Origin: G963665185 sp049723905
GTDB taxonomy: Bacteria > Desulfobacterota > Desulfovibrionia > Desulfovibrionales > Desulfovibrionaceae
Direction: 5' to 3'
Length of the DNA stretch: 64,000 bases
NCBI RefSeq assembly: GCF_049723905.1
Contig: NZ_JBJKFD010000001.1
Span: 1,178,001-1,242,000, forward strand
Positions within the stretch are counted from its first letter, which is position 1, and each line of letters opens with the position of its first letter. The translations under genes were made by a program, and so were the position numbers. The notes under the pieces were generated by a model. The model saw only the letters and a list, made by a program, of their open reading frames with translations, had not been told where the DNA came from and ran no database searches. This document shows positions 25,410 through 34,333 of the stretch, piece by piece.

Positions 25410-27299
25410 TTATTCCTTATTTTCCAAGGAAAACGATACCTTTACGGTAAACCCCTCGTCGTCATAGTACCAGTCCACCCCGCCGCCGAGCTGGGCTGCC
25501 AGATTAACGACAAGCTGCAGCCCCAGTCCTCCGATTTCGTTGATATCCTTTTCACGGGGCATTCCCTGGCCATTATCACTCACGCTGATAGTGACGCTCT
25601 GCCCCACGCGCTTAAGCGCTACCTCCACCCGCCCCTGCTGCTTTTCCTTGGAAAAGCCGTGCTTGAAGACGTTGGTCAGCAGTTCGTTGAGAATGAGCCC
25701 GCAAGGAACCGCCTTGTGCAGGGGTAAATCCACCGAACCGCCCTCTATCTCCAGCTCAATGTCTTTCCCAACCCCCATGGAACGCCGCAGCCCTTCCCAC
25801 AAGTTCTTGATATAAAGGTTGATGTCTATGCTGCCCAGATTGTTCGACTGATACAACTGCTCATGAACATGAGACATGGACATCACCCGTTGGCTGCTGT
25901 CCCGTAGAACCTGAAGGGCAGTAGGGTCGGTAATATTGCCGCTTTGCAGATGCAGAAGGCTGGACACAACTTGCAGATTATTTTTTACCCGGTGGTGAAT
26001 TTCCTTGAGCAGGGTGTCCTTTTCGGCCAGTGATCTTATGAGTTCCTTCTCGGCCTCGTTTACCCTTTCAACCATACTGTTGAGTGCCTCTCCCATGTCC
26101 CGGAACTCTTGATACTGCAATGGAAATGTGTCCAAAGGCTGAATTGGCTGCTGATCTTTTCGCAAAAAATTGTTGAAAGTGTCGAAATCTCTTTTCAGGC
26201 TGTTTGAAAAACGGCGAAGTCCCCACACCAAAACGAAAATGACCAGCCCAACCAAAAGGATATAAGTTCCCAGCTTGATGTAAAGCATATTCAACGCGTC
26301 GCGTTCAGTCTCACTGGCAAGTTTCCGGACCGAAAACGGATGAATCCCCGCACCGACAAACCAGTTCCAGCCGTCCACCCCTTCCACATAGCTGACCTTG
26401 TACGTCTTGTCTGGGCCGGGCACATTCGACATGTAATAGGAAACAAAACCGCCGCCCTTTTGAGCAGCGGCAATCATCTGCCGCACAACGTAGCGGCCTT
26501 CACGGTCCTGTATATCCAGAATGGAGCGCCCCTTGTATGGTCCCAGCAGGGTAACGCCCTCGTAATTTCCGGCAAAAATATACCCACCGTCACCATAGGT
26601 GATGCTCGCCAAATGCTCTAACACCTGGCGCTTGATTTTCCTTTCTGCATCATCAAGGTACTCGCCGGAACCTATTGTCCAGTCGAAAGGAGCAAAGTAC
26701 CTGACATAGGAAAGTTTACGAAAATTTTCACCAGGGAACTTGGGCTTGGGCCAAAGATATTCAAGATAGCCTTCTTTGCGCTCCGATGCCAAATCGATAA
26801 GTTCGCGCACAATATACCGGCCCTCGGCATTAACCGTCCCGGCATCCGTGCTGCCTTCAAGAGAGGGATTGGTGCCGTGCAGCTCCACATGTCCGTCCAT
26901 CGAAAAAGCAAAATAGTAGCCACGCCCTCCCGAAAAACGAATCGGACGCAATGCCTCCACGGCTATATGCTTTATTTCGGCAATACTTTTTGTGTTTTTG
27001 TATTTGGAATAGATGTTCCAGAGAATGTTGCTGGCTTCAATCACATGATGGCGCAGCTCACTTTTCAGGTTGTCCATGGCCCGGGCCTTTTGAAGCTCCA
27101 CATAGCTGACCGCCCCCTTGGCCTCCGCACGAACCCAGTGCTTGTTTGCCGTTATCAGACTTCCCTGAACATTTTGAACATTGATCGAGAACTGACGATA
27201 ATCCATGTACACGACAAGAAGGAACATCAACACAAAGGATATGCTGATCAGGCAGACCAACCGGATTAACAACTGCTTGGAAATGGTCATGGACTTCAT
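25410..27299 (-). CDS. Cache-domain sensor histidine kinase (HisKA_2 type)
   Basis: A 629-residue membrane sensor kinase. TM1 is near residues 10-30. A periplasmic region contains two Cache repeats (RGYYFAFSMDGHVELHG and GGYIFAGNYEGVTLLG). TM2 is near 330-350, followed by a HAMP-like linker. A HisKA_2 phosphoacceptor is in EIHHRVKNNLQVVSSLLHLQ, and a HATPase domain carries the N-box LNELLTNVFKHGF and G-box DNGQGMP. Ligands of such Cache sensors are small organic acids or amino acids; here the ligand is unknown. No response regulator is adjacent. The start is between ATG 27299 and ATG 27290; neither has a strong ribosome-binding site. Confidence 0.88.
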   Translation of the reverse strand: MKSMTISKQLLIRLVCLISISFVLMFLLVVYMDYRQFSINVQNVQGSLITANKHWVRAEAKGAVSYVELQKARAMDNLKSELRHHVIEASNILWNIYSKYKNTKSIAEIKHIAVEALRPIRFSGGRGYYFAFSMDGHVELHGTNPSLEGSTDAGTVNAEGRYIVRELIDLASERKEGYLEYLWPKPKFPGENFRKLSYVRYFAPFDWTIGSGEYLDDAERKIKRQVLEHLASITYGDGGYIFAGNYEGVTLLGPYKGRSILDIQDREGRYVVRQMIAAAQKGGGFVSYYMSNVPGPDKTYKVSYVEGVDGWNWFVGAGIHPFSVRKLASETERDALNMLYIKLGTYILLVGLVIFVLVWGLRRFSNSLKRDFDTFNNFLRKDQQPIQPLDTFPLQYQEFRDMGEALNSMVERVNEAEKELIRSLAEKDTLLKEIHHRVKNNLQVVSSLLHLQSGNITDPTALQVLRDSSQRVMSMSHVHEQLYQSNNLGSIDINLYIKNLWEGLRRSMGVGKDIELEIEGGSVDLPLHKAVPCGLILNELLTNVFKHGFSKEKQQGRVEVALKRVGQSVTISVSDNGQGMPREKDINEIGGLGLQLVVNLAAQLGGGVDWYYDDEGFTVKVSFSLENKE

Positions 27300-27390
27300 C
27301 CGCTGCAAAATATTGGATTATTTCTCTTGGATTTAATTACATGTTATTGCCTTCTTGTAAAAGAGGAATTCTTTTCCACGCTGCTCCAAT

Positions 27391-27430
27391 AAAAAAGACC
27401 GCCCGCGGATACCCAACAGACGGTCTTTCA
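27391..27430 (-). terminator. Rho-independent terminator after clpB
   Basis: Arms AAAGACCG (27394-27401) and CGGTCTTT (27421-27428). On the minus strand the stem is followed by a run of six T (27391-27396). Confidence 0.8.
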
Positions 27431-27465
27431 TCACACGTTTATGAACTGGTGACAGGCCGGTTCAC

Positions 27466-30069
27466 CTACCTCTGCTTTTCAAAAGCCAGCTCACCGTCCT
27501 TCAGGGCTACAGTGACGTTATCGCCATCTTCAAGCGCACCGCCGATAATTTGCCGTGCCAGCGGTGTTTCCACATACGCCTGCAGGTAACGGCGTAGCGG
27601 ACGCGCTCCATAGACCGGATCGTAAGCCGTTCTGGCGATAAAGTCCTTGGCCTCGTCGGTCATTTCCAGGCCTATCTTGCGCTCGGTCAGACGGTTGCGC
27701 AGTCCGGCAAGCTGCAGGTCCACGATCTTCTTGAGCTGTTCGGGCAGCAAGGGCCGGAAGAGCACGGTTTCGTCCACCCGGTTGAGGAACTCTGGACGGA
27801 AATGCGCACGCAGGTCGGCCATGACCTTTTCCCGCACACCATCTGCAAACTTCCCTTCGGGAGTGATGCCTTCGAGCATATGCATGGAGCCTATGTTTGA
27901 AGTCATGATGATGATCGTGTTCTTGAAGTCCACGGTTCTGCCCTTGGAATCCGTCAGCCGACCATCGTCCAGAATCTGCAACAGCGTGTTGAACACGTCC
28001 GGGTGCGCCTTCTCGATTTCGTCAAAAAGCACCACGCTGTAGGGCTTGCGCCGAACGGCCTCGGTAAGCTGGCCGCCCTCGTCGTACCCCACATATCCGG
28101 GAGGCGCCCCGATAAGCCGGGCCACGGTGTGCTTTTCCATATATTCGCTCATGTCCAGACGGACCATGTTTTCTTCCGAGTCGAACATGGCCTGGGCCAG
28201 TGTTTTGCACAGTTCGGTCTTGCCCACACCAGTGGGGCCGAGGAAGATGAACGATCCAATGGGCCGTGCCGGATCTTTCAGCCCGGCTCTGGCACGCAAT
28301 ACCGCATCCGAAACCGCCACGACAGCCTCGTCCTGGCCGACGACACGTTCGTGCAGTACATCGCCAAGGCGCAGAAGCTTTTCGCGCTCGCCTTCCACCA
28401 GCCTGGACACCGGGATATGCGTCCAGCGGGCGATGATTTCGGCAATGTCCTCGGGACGGACCTCCTCCTTGAGGAGTCGCTTGCCCGAGGCCTTCTCCTG
28501 ATTTTCAAAGGCCGCCTGCCGTTTTTCAAGCTCATGCAGGGTGGAATAACGAAGCTCGGCAGCCTTGTTGTAGTCCAGGGCACGTTCCGCTTCTTCGATC
28601 TGCAATTTGACGCGCTCAATGTCTTCCTTGAGCCGCCGCTCGTTTTCTATGGCGCCCTTTTCCTTGTCCCACTGGTTCAGAAGCACGGCCTGCTCATTCT
28701 TGAGGTCGGCCAGTTCCTTTTCCAGCTTCTCAAGGCGTTCCCCGGAAGCGTCATCGGTTTCCTTGCGCAGTGCCTCGCGTTCGATCTCCAGCTGCAGAAC
28801 CTTCCGGTTGATGCCGTCCAACTCCGTAGGCATGGAATCAATATCGGTACGGATCATGGCCGCGGCTTCGTCGATGAGGTCGATGGCCTTGTCCGGCAAC
28901 TGTCTGTCCGAGATATAGCGGTGCGACAGCACGGCAGCTTCCACCAATGCGCCGTCGGCGATACGTACGCCGTGGTGCACCTCGAAACGCTGCTTGAGCC
29001 CGCGCAGAATGGAGATGGTATCCTCCACGCTGGGCTGGTCCACCATGACCGGCTGGAAACGCCGTTCCAAGGCCGGGTCCTTTTCAATATTCTTGCGGTA
29101 CTCGTCGATGGTCGTGGCGCCAATGCAGTGCAGCTCACCGCGGGCCAGCATGGGCTTGAGCAGATTGCCCGCGTCCATGGCCCCTTCGGCCTTGCCCGCA
29201 CCAACGATGGTGTGGATTTCATCAATGAACAGCAGAATCCGTCCGTTGGACTGCTGCACGTCCTTGAGCACCGCCTTCAGGCGTTCCTCGAACTCGCCCC
29301 GATACTTGGCGCCGGCAATCAGTGCGCCCATATCCAGGGAAAAGACGGTCTTGTCCTTGAGCCCTTCCGGCACGTCCTGTTTGAGGATACGCTGGGCAAG
29401 CCCTTCCACGATGGCCGTCTTGCCAACGCCTGCCTCGCCGATGAGCACCGGGTTGTTTTTGGTCCGACGCGACAGAATGCGCACACAACGACGAATTTCA
29501 GAGTCACGACCGATAACCGGGTCCAGACGGCCCTTGCGTGCTTCATCCACCAGGTCGCGGCCATACTTTTTGAGTGCGTCGTAGGTTTCCTCGGGATTTG
29601 CCGAGGTAACGCGCTGCGATCCGCGAACTTCCGTAAGCACGGAAAGAATCTTGTCCTTATCCAGATGGAATTGACGGTTGACCTTGCCCACCCCCGTGGA
29701 CGCAGGCTCTTCGCACAACACCAGGAAGATATGCTCCACGCTGGTGTATTCGTCGGTCATCTTCTTGGCCATTTTCTCAGACTTTACCAACACCTCCTGC
29801 AAACGGGGGGTGACGTATATCTGACCGGGAGCCGATCCGGGACCGGAGACCTTGGGCAGTTTGCCGATTTCGGCCTCCACGGCCTTGGCATAGCTGGCCG
29901 GATCGAATCCCGCCTTGTCCAACAGGCTGGGTACAAGCCCCTTTTCCTGCTCCACCAGGGCAAGGAGCAAATGCTCCGCGTCTATTTGCTGGTTGCCGAA
30001 GCGCACCGAGAGATTCTGGGCTTCGCTGACGGCTTCCTGTGATTTTTGAGTGAATTTGTTCAAATCCAT
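27466..30069 (-). CDS. clpB: ATP-dependent disaggregase ClpB
   Basis: An 867-residue Hsp100 that resolves protein aggregates together with DnaK. The N-terminal Clp_N domain (1-145) is followed by AAA1 with Walker A GEAGVGKT near 207 and Walker B ILLFIDEIH. The M-domain coiled coil is at about 410-530 (rich in Glu/Lys/Leu). AAA2 has Walker A GPTGVGKTE near 607 and the sensor region TSNIGS. The C-terminal D2-small ends with FEKQR. AAGGAGG lies 7 bases before ATG 30069. It is the third gene of a chaperone operon with cbpA and cbpM. A long open frame antisense to it is a shadow. Confidence 0.97.
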   Translation of the reverse strand: MDLNKFTQKSQEAVSEAQNLSVRFGNQQIDAEHLLLALVEQEKGLVPSLLDKAGFDPASYAKAVEAEIGKLPKVSGPGSAPGQIYVTPRLQEVLVKSEKMAKKMTDEYTSVEHIFLVLCEEPASTGVGKVNRQFHLDKDKILSVLTEVRGSQRVTSANPEETYDALKKYGRDLVDEARKGRLDPVIGRDSEIRRCVRILSRRTKNNPVLIGEAGVGKTAIVEGLAQRILKQDVPEGLKDKTVFSLDMGALIAGAKYRGEFEERLKAVLKDVQQSNGRILLFIDEIHTIVGAGKAEGAMDAGNLLKPMLARGELHCIGATTIDEYRKNIEKDPALERRFQPVMVDQPSVEDTISILRGLKQRFEVHHGVRIADGALVEAAVLSHRYISDRQLPDKAIDLIDEAAAMIRTDIDSMPTELDGINRKVLQLEIEREALRKETDDASGERLEKLEKELADLKNEQAVLLNQWDKEKGAIENERRLKEDIERVKLQIEEAERALDYNKAAELRYSTLHELEKRQAAFENQEKASGKRLLKEEVRPEDIAEIIARWTHIPVSRLVEGEREKLLRLGDVLHERVVGQDEAVVAVSDAVLRARAGLKDPARPIGSFIFLGPTGVGKTELCKTLAQAMFDSEENMVRLDMSEYMEKHTVARLIGAPPGYVGYDEGGQLTEAVRRKPYSVVLFDEIEKAHPDVFNTLLQILDDGRLTDSKGRTVDFKNTIIIMTSNIGSMHMLEGITPEGKFADGVREKVMADLRAHFRPEFLNRVDETVLFRPLLPEQLKKIVDLQLAGLRNRLTERKIGLEMTDEAKDFIARTAYDPVYGARPLRRYLQAYVETPLARQIIGGALEDGDNVTVALKDGELAFEKQR

Positions 30070-30105
30070 ATAGGGCCTCCTTGAAAAATCGTCGTGGAAA
30101 TCGGC

Positions 30106-30411
30106 TCAGCGCCTGCTGAGCTCCTCCACCTGCTGTTCCAAACGTTCAATACGCTCCAGCAAGTCCACTATGATGCTTCCGCCTACCGTGGTCACTTCCA
30201 GATCTGCACAGATGCGGTTGAGCTTCTTCATGCGATACACGTCTTCCAGACGAAAAAGATATTCTTGCTCATTGGTCTTGGCCGGTTCTATCCAGCCGAT
30301 TTCCAAAATCTCCATAACCTTGGTCCGTCCCATACCGGTGATTTCCATCATCTGGTTCCAGGACAGCATTTTGGAACGGGTGGGCAGTGTTTCACCGCGC
30401 TTTACGAACAT
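30106..30411 (-). CDS. MerR/CbpM-like chaperone modulator
   Basis: A 101-residue small protein of the MerR-like HTH/CbpM family, which binds the J-domain of CbpA and restrains it. A helix-turn-helix lies near residues 17-45 (LSWNQMMEITGMGRTKVMEIL) and a C-terminal coiled coil near 80-100 (LLERIERLEQQVEELSRR). AGGAGG precedes ATG 30411. Position directly after the CbpA-type gene (13 bases) supports the CbpM role; a MerR-type repressor of the operon is the alternative. Confidence 0.78.
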   Translation of the reverse strand: MFVKRGETLPTRSKMLSWNQMMEITGMGRTKVMEILEIGWIEPAKTNEQEYLFRLEDVYRMKKLNRICADLEVTTVGGSIIVDLLERIERLEQQVEELSRR

Positions 30412-30423
30412 GGCAGCACCTCC

Positions 30424-31428
30424 TTAGAACGACCTGGGATTGAAACCGGTGGCATCGGCCAGCTTTGCCCACAACTCTTTGACCTCATCGGTCTCGGCCT
30501 TGGGCACTTTGACCATCATCCGGATGAACAGGTCGCCCTGCTTGGCTCCGCTGCCCAGTCCCTTGCCGCGCAAACGCAGCTTCTGCCCGCTGCACATGCC
30601 CGCAGGCACCTTCAGGTCCACCATGCCGTCCAAAGTGGGGACCCGAACCGTGGCTCCGGTTGCCGCTTCCCAGGGGGCCAGCGGCAGATCCACCACAATG
30701 TTGGCGTCCTCCAGCTTGAAGCGGTTGTGCGGCAGGATGTTCACCTTGAGGTACAGATCCCCTGTCGAACCGCCGCCGAATCCGGGCGATCCCTGATTGG
30801 CAAGCCGAATGCGCTGTCCCGGCTTGATTCCCTTGGGAATGTTCACGCTCAGGGTTTTGGCGCCCCCCCCGGCCTCGCTCAGGCTCAGGGACTTGGTTCC
30901 GCCCCGGTAGGCCTCTTCCAGAGTAAGGTCGAGCTTGGCTTCCACATCCTGCCCACGGCTCTGGCCGCCACCGGTAAACCCGGTACCACCAGCAAAACCC
31001 GCACGGCCGAACATGTCCTCGAAGCCACCTCCGGAAGCACGTCCCTGACGTCCCCCGGCGGCTCCGGCACCGCCGAAAATAAATTCGAAAAAGTCGCTGA
31101 ATCCACCGGCACCTGCACCGCCTCCAAATCCGCCGCCAGCGGAATTGAAGTTGAAATGCATGTTTTCATATCCTGGAGGCGGTTGAAAATCCTGCCCGGC
31201 CTGCCAGTTGTGGCCCAACGCATCGTACTTCTTCCTTTTTTCCGGGTCCTTAAGAACCTCGTACGCTTCGTTGGCCTCTTTAAATTTCGCTTCGGCCGTG
31301 TCGTCACCAGGGTTGAGGTCGGGGTGGTACTTCCTGGCCAACTTCTTGAAAGCCTTGGAGATTTCCTCCTGAGACGCTTTACGGTCAACGTCCAAGAGTT
31401 CGTAGTAGTCCTTGTATTTAACACTCAT
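30424..31428 (-). CDS. CbpA/DnaJ-type co-chaperone without zinc finger
   Basis: A 334-residue Hsp40. The J-domain is at residues 1-70 with HPD at 35-37. A long Gly/Phe-rich region (about 85-160, with repeated GGG and GAG) follows. Two beta-barrel substrate-binding domains close the protein (LTLEEAYRGGTKSL, IPKGIKPGQRIRLANQG, KLRLRGKGLGSG). The CxxCxGxG zinc fingers of true DnaJ are missing, so CbpA class. ATG 31428 begins the conserved J-domain; GTG 31440 is an alternative. It is the first gene of cbpA-cbpM-clpB. Confidence 0.9.
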   Translation of the reverse strand: MSVKYKDYYELLDVDRKASQEEISKAFKKLARKYHPDLNPGDDTAEAKFKEANEAYEVLKDPEKRKKYDALGHNWQAGQDFQPPPGYENMHFNFNSAGGGFGGGAGAGGFSDFFEFIFGGAGAAGGRQGRASGGGFEDMFGRAGFAGGTGFTGGGQSRGQDVEAKLDLTLEEAYRGGTKSLSLSEAGGGAKTLSVNIPKGIKPGQRIRLANQGSPGFGGGSTGDLYLKVNILPHNRFKLEDANIVVDLPLAPWEAATGATVRVPTLDGMVDLKVPAGMCSGQKLRLRGKGLGSGAKQGDLFIRMMVKVPKAETDEVKELWAKLADATGFNPRSF

Positions 31429-31494
31429 ATGTTCTAGCACTCCCCATCACGGCTATGTATTCTACTGTTGCACTTACACAGGTGCGAACTGTAG

Positions 31495-31523
31495 ATAATT
31501 AATTCGCATTCACCACTTGTCAA
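31495..31523 (-). promoter_or_regulatory. Candidate promoter of the cbpA-cbpM-clpB operon
   Basis: TTGACA (31523-31518 on the minus strand), 17-base spacer, AATTAT (31500-31495). Only the -35 is strong; no CIRCE or HAIR repeat is seen. Confidence 0.3.
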
Positions 31524-31535
31524 CAATCTGACGCT

Positions 31536-32651
31536 ATGAAAACATCAAGTATCCCCATTCCGATGTACCATTATATATCCGCATGGGAAAATCCCATTTC
31601 GGTGCATCCCGATATTTTCGAAGAACACCTGCGGACCTTTACACACAAAGGATACCGAGGCATAGGCCTGGACGACGCTTTGGCCTATCTGCGCGATGGT
31701 ATTACTCCACCTGGGCTCAAAAGCAATGAACGCCCTTTGCTCATTACCTTTGACGACGGTTTTCTGGACAACTACGTCCACGCCTGGCCCCTGCTGAAAA
31801 AACACGGGCACAAAGCCATCATCTTTGCGGTAACCGGACTTATCGAATTCGGCGAGCCCCGCCCGACAATGGAAGACGTCTGGAACGGGACCATTTCCCG
31901 CGACGACATACCACGAGTGGATACTCCCATATACAAGGACTCCCTGGGGTACGACTGCCGCAAAGACAACTTCATGAACTGGAAGGAAATCCGGCTCATG
32001 GAAGAGTCGGGCATTATCGACGTGCAGGCGCACTCCCACCTGCACGCCTCGGTCTTTGTTTCCAACAATTACGATGGATTCTATGCGCCGGGCGTACGCA
32101 GCAGGACGTTCGACCGTATTCTGGGCGAAATTCCCTGGGGCATGCCGCGCTTTGAGGAAGGTCCCGCCCTCCAGAACAGGGCGTTCATCCCTTCCGACGA
32201 ATTTATTGAACTCCTCCGCAACGAACTGCCTGAGGACAAGGCCGCATGCGATGCCTACTTCCGAGACCCGGACAAGGTCTTGCAGCTGGAAAAGGCCATG
32301 CACTCCATGCCCATTGCCAAATGGGGCCGTACCGAGGAAGCTGACGAATTCCGCAAGCGCATCCGCGAGGAGTTGACCCTCTGTCGCGACACCCTAGCCC
32401 AAAACACAGGCCGTGTTCCCGTAGCCATGTGCTGGCCGTGGGGCAAATATTCTGCAGATGCCCACAGGATAGGCAGAGAACTTGGTTTCCAACTTTTTTT
32501 CGCCACATCCATGGGAGCAAATCCCCCTGGAAGCACACAGCACATTCACAGATTCAAAGCCAGAGCGCGCTCTGCCTCCTGGATGGCCCAACGGCTGGCA
32601 ATCTACTCACGGGCATGGCTGGCAAACCTGTACGCCAAGGTAAGAATTTAA
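31536..32651 (+). CDS. Polysaccharide deacetylase family protein
   Basis: A 371-residue NodB-fold deacetylase for surface carbohydrate. PMYHYIS opens the domain, the metal/catalytic Asp motif TFDDGFLDNY is near residues 70-79, and the HSHLH metal motif is near 168-172. A long insertion (about 180-290) containing acidic and Arg-rich sequence separates this from the late CWPWGKYS motif near 300. No signal peptide is visible, so it acts in the cytoplasm or needs other export. ATG 31536 was chosen; the gene is divergent from the chaperone operon. Its exact substrate is unknown. Confidence 0.85.
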   Translation: MKTSSIPIPMYHYISAWENPISVHPDIFEEHLRTFTHKGYRGIGLDDALAYLRDGITPPGLKSNERPLLITFDDGFLDNYVHAWPLLKKHGHKAIIFAVTGLIEFGEPRPTMEDVWNGTISRDDIPRVDTPIYKDSLGYDCRKDNFMNWKEIRLMEESGIIDVQAHSHLHASVFVSNNYDGFYAPGVRSRTFDRILGEIPWGMPRFEEGPALQNRAFIPSDEFIELLRNELPEDKAACDAYFRDPDKVLQLEKAMHSMPIAKWGRTEEADEFRKRIREELTLCRDTLAQNTGRVPVAMCWPWGKYSADAHRIGRELGFQLFFATSMGANPPGSTQHIHRFKARARSASWMAQRLAIYSRAWLANLYAKVRI

Positions 32652-32716
32652 ACCAACCCTGCGGAAGGCCGCCACAATCGAGCGTCCACCCTCATACCTG
32701 ACGAACGGGAGAATAC

Positions 32717-33199
32717 GTGACGTCACAGTCATCTTTTAAAGAAAATACCATCGACCTTACGGAATGTATCGAGCAAGCCGTGGCTTTCGGCCAGGCTGGC
32801 TATACCTGTGCAGAATCCGTGGCATCGGCATTTGCCCCCGTACTTGGAATGGCTACGCAGGACGCCCGCCGCGTGGTCAGCGGACTGGCCGGAGGCATGG
32901 GCGGACATGGCGCAACCTGCGGCACGGTTACGGCCGCAATCTGCATGCTGGGATGGTACTTTGGCCCCAAAACGCAGGAAGACGTTCTGGGTAGGCAAAA
33001 AGTGCTGGGGCTGACCGGTGAGTTCATGGCCCGTTATGCAGAACGCTACGGAACCACTACATGCCGCGAACTTTGCACAGCTGGCGACCCGGGCACTCCG
33101 GAAGGCGGACAAGCCATCCGAGCCAGTGGCATGCCGCTGAAATTCATCCGCAGCGCTGCCGAAATTCTTGCGGAACTGCTCCGGGAAAACAAAGCCTGA
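32717..33199 (+). CDS. C_GCAxxG_C_C family redox-associated protein
   Basis: A 160-residue protein of the C_GCAxxG_C_C family, common in anaerobes and often beside redox genes; no proven function. The cysteines are in GYTCAESVAS near residue 33, GATCGTVTAAICMLG near 75-87 and TTTCRELC near 115-119, typical spacing. GTG 32717 has GGGAG 6 bases upstream and is the accepted start. It follows the deacetylase after 65 bases and may share its transcript. Confidence 0.85.
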   Translation: MTSQSSFKENTIDLTECIEQAVAFGQAGYTCAESVASAFAPVLGMATQDARRVVSGLAGGMGGHGATCGTVTAAICMLGWYFGPKTQEDVLGRQKVLGLTGEFMARYAERYGTTTCRELCTAGDPGTPEGGQAIRASGMPLKFIRSAAEILAELLRENKA

Positions 33200-33270
33200 A
33201 ACACCGCCACAAGCTACCGGCGTGGCAGCTATTGCCCGTCATGCCCTTTGTAGGAACTTCAGCAGGCAAA

Positions 33271-34275
33271 TCAGCAACCTGAAAGTGAGGCGACGGCCAG
33301 TTCCAAGGCTGCACGCAATCCGCCAGTATCGGCCTTGCCCGTCCCAACAAGATCATATCCCGTGCCATGGTCGGGTGATGTCCGCACAAACGGCAAGCCC
33401 AGCGTAACGTTCACAGCCTCGCCGAAATGCAGCAGCTTGAGCGGTCCCAAGCCCTGGTCGTGATACATGGCCAGCACCGCGCCGAACTCGCCGCGCACGA
33501 CCCGCCCGAAAACAGTATCCGCCGGAAACGGCCCTTCCACAGCAAGACCTTCTTCACGCAGCTTGGCAACGGCAGGCCCGATGACGCGGACTTCCTCGTC
33601 GCCTATCAGCCCTTCTTCACCGGCATGAGGATTGAGGCCGCATACGGCCAGAGGTTTGTCCCCTTTGCCAGTGCGCGCCAGGAATTCGCGTATAAGCCGG
33701 GCGCAGAGCATGACCCGCTCCTGCGAGATAAGCCCTGCCACATCACGCAGCGGAGGATGTGTCGTAACAAGTCCAACGGAAAGCTTTGGCGCGTGGAAGT
33801 ACATGCAGATGGCATCCTGGGCCAGCCCCGAACGCTGAGCCAGAAATTCGGTATGTCCGGGAAAGGCGAACCCCGCCTTGTTCAGCATGGCCTTGTTGAG
33901 CGGACAGGTCACCAACGCCCCGCTTTTGCGGGACAGAATGATGCCCACGGCGGTTTCAAGCGAGGCTCCCGCCGCCAGCCCGCCAACTTTGGTTGCCTGA
34001 CCGGGTGTGAATTCCAGGTCGTTCAGACCGGCCGGTACAAGAAGAGAGATTCCCTGTTCCGGCAGTTCCCCATCCACGTCTGAACAGGTCAAAGGCGTCC
34101 AGAATGGTTCTATATTTTGGACATCACACCAATGAGCCAGAGGCTCACGAGGCCCGACCAGAATAACGGGACGATCGGCCACGGTCTTGAGCACACCGGA
34201 ACGGGCCAGCATGCAGACCAGTTCCGGCCCCAGGCCGTTGGGATCTCCCAAAGTGATAAGCAGTGGTTGTTTCAT
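33271..34275 (-). CDS. pdxA: 4-hydroxythreonine-4-phosphate dehydrogenase PdxA
   Basis: PdxA oxidises 4-phosphohydroxy-threonine in the deoxyxylulose-5-phosphate-dependent pyridoxal-phosphate route. The 334-residue protein has GDPNGLGPE near 9-17 and GHTEFLAQRSG, the first metal His, near 135. CGLNPHAGEEG near 200-210 carries a second metal His, and YHDQGLGPLKLL near 260 the third. GTSPDHGTGYD-like sequence (RTSPDHGTGYD) is near 300. No pdxJ is adjacent. It points towards the C_GCAxxG gene and lies head-to-tail after glgB. Confidence 0.94.
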   Translation of the reverse strand: MKQPLLITLGDPNGLGPELVCMLARSGVLKTVADRPVILVGPREPLAHWCDVQNIEPFWTPLTCSDVDGELPEQGISLLVPAGLNDLEFTPGQATKVGGLAAGASLETAVGIILSRKSGALVTCPLNKAMLNKAGFAFPGHTEFLAQRSGLAQDAICMYFHAPKLSVGLVTTHPPLRDVAGLISQERVMLCARLIREFLARTGKGDKPLAVCGLNPHAGEEGLIGDEEVRVIGPAVAKLREEGLAVEGPFPADTVFGRVVRGEFGAVLAMYHDQGLGPLKLLHFGEAVNVTLGLPFVRTSPDHGTGYDLVGTGKADTGGLRAALELAVASLSGC

Positions 34276-34333
34276 GGTTGCAGTCTACGCCTGCGGTGCA
34301 CCACGATCAAGAACCATCACGTTCCCCAAGAAC

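Noticed and set aside
28003..30042. Long open frame on the plus strand opposite clpB
   Set aside because: It mirrors the clpB codon pattern, has no recognisable domain or ribosome-binding site, and clpB is fully supported on the other strand.
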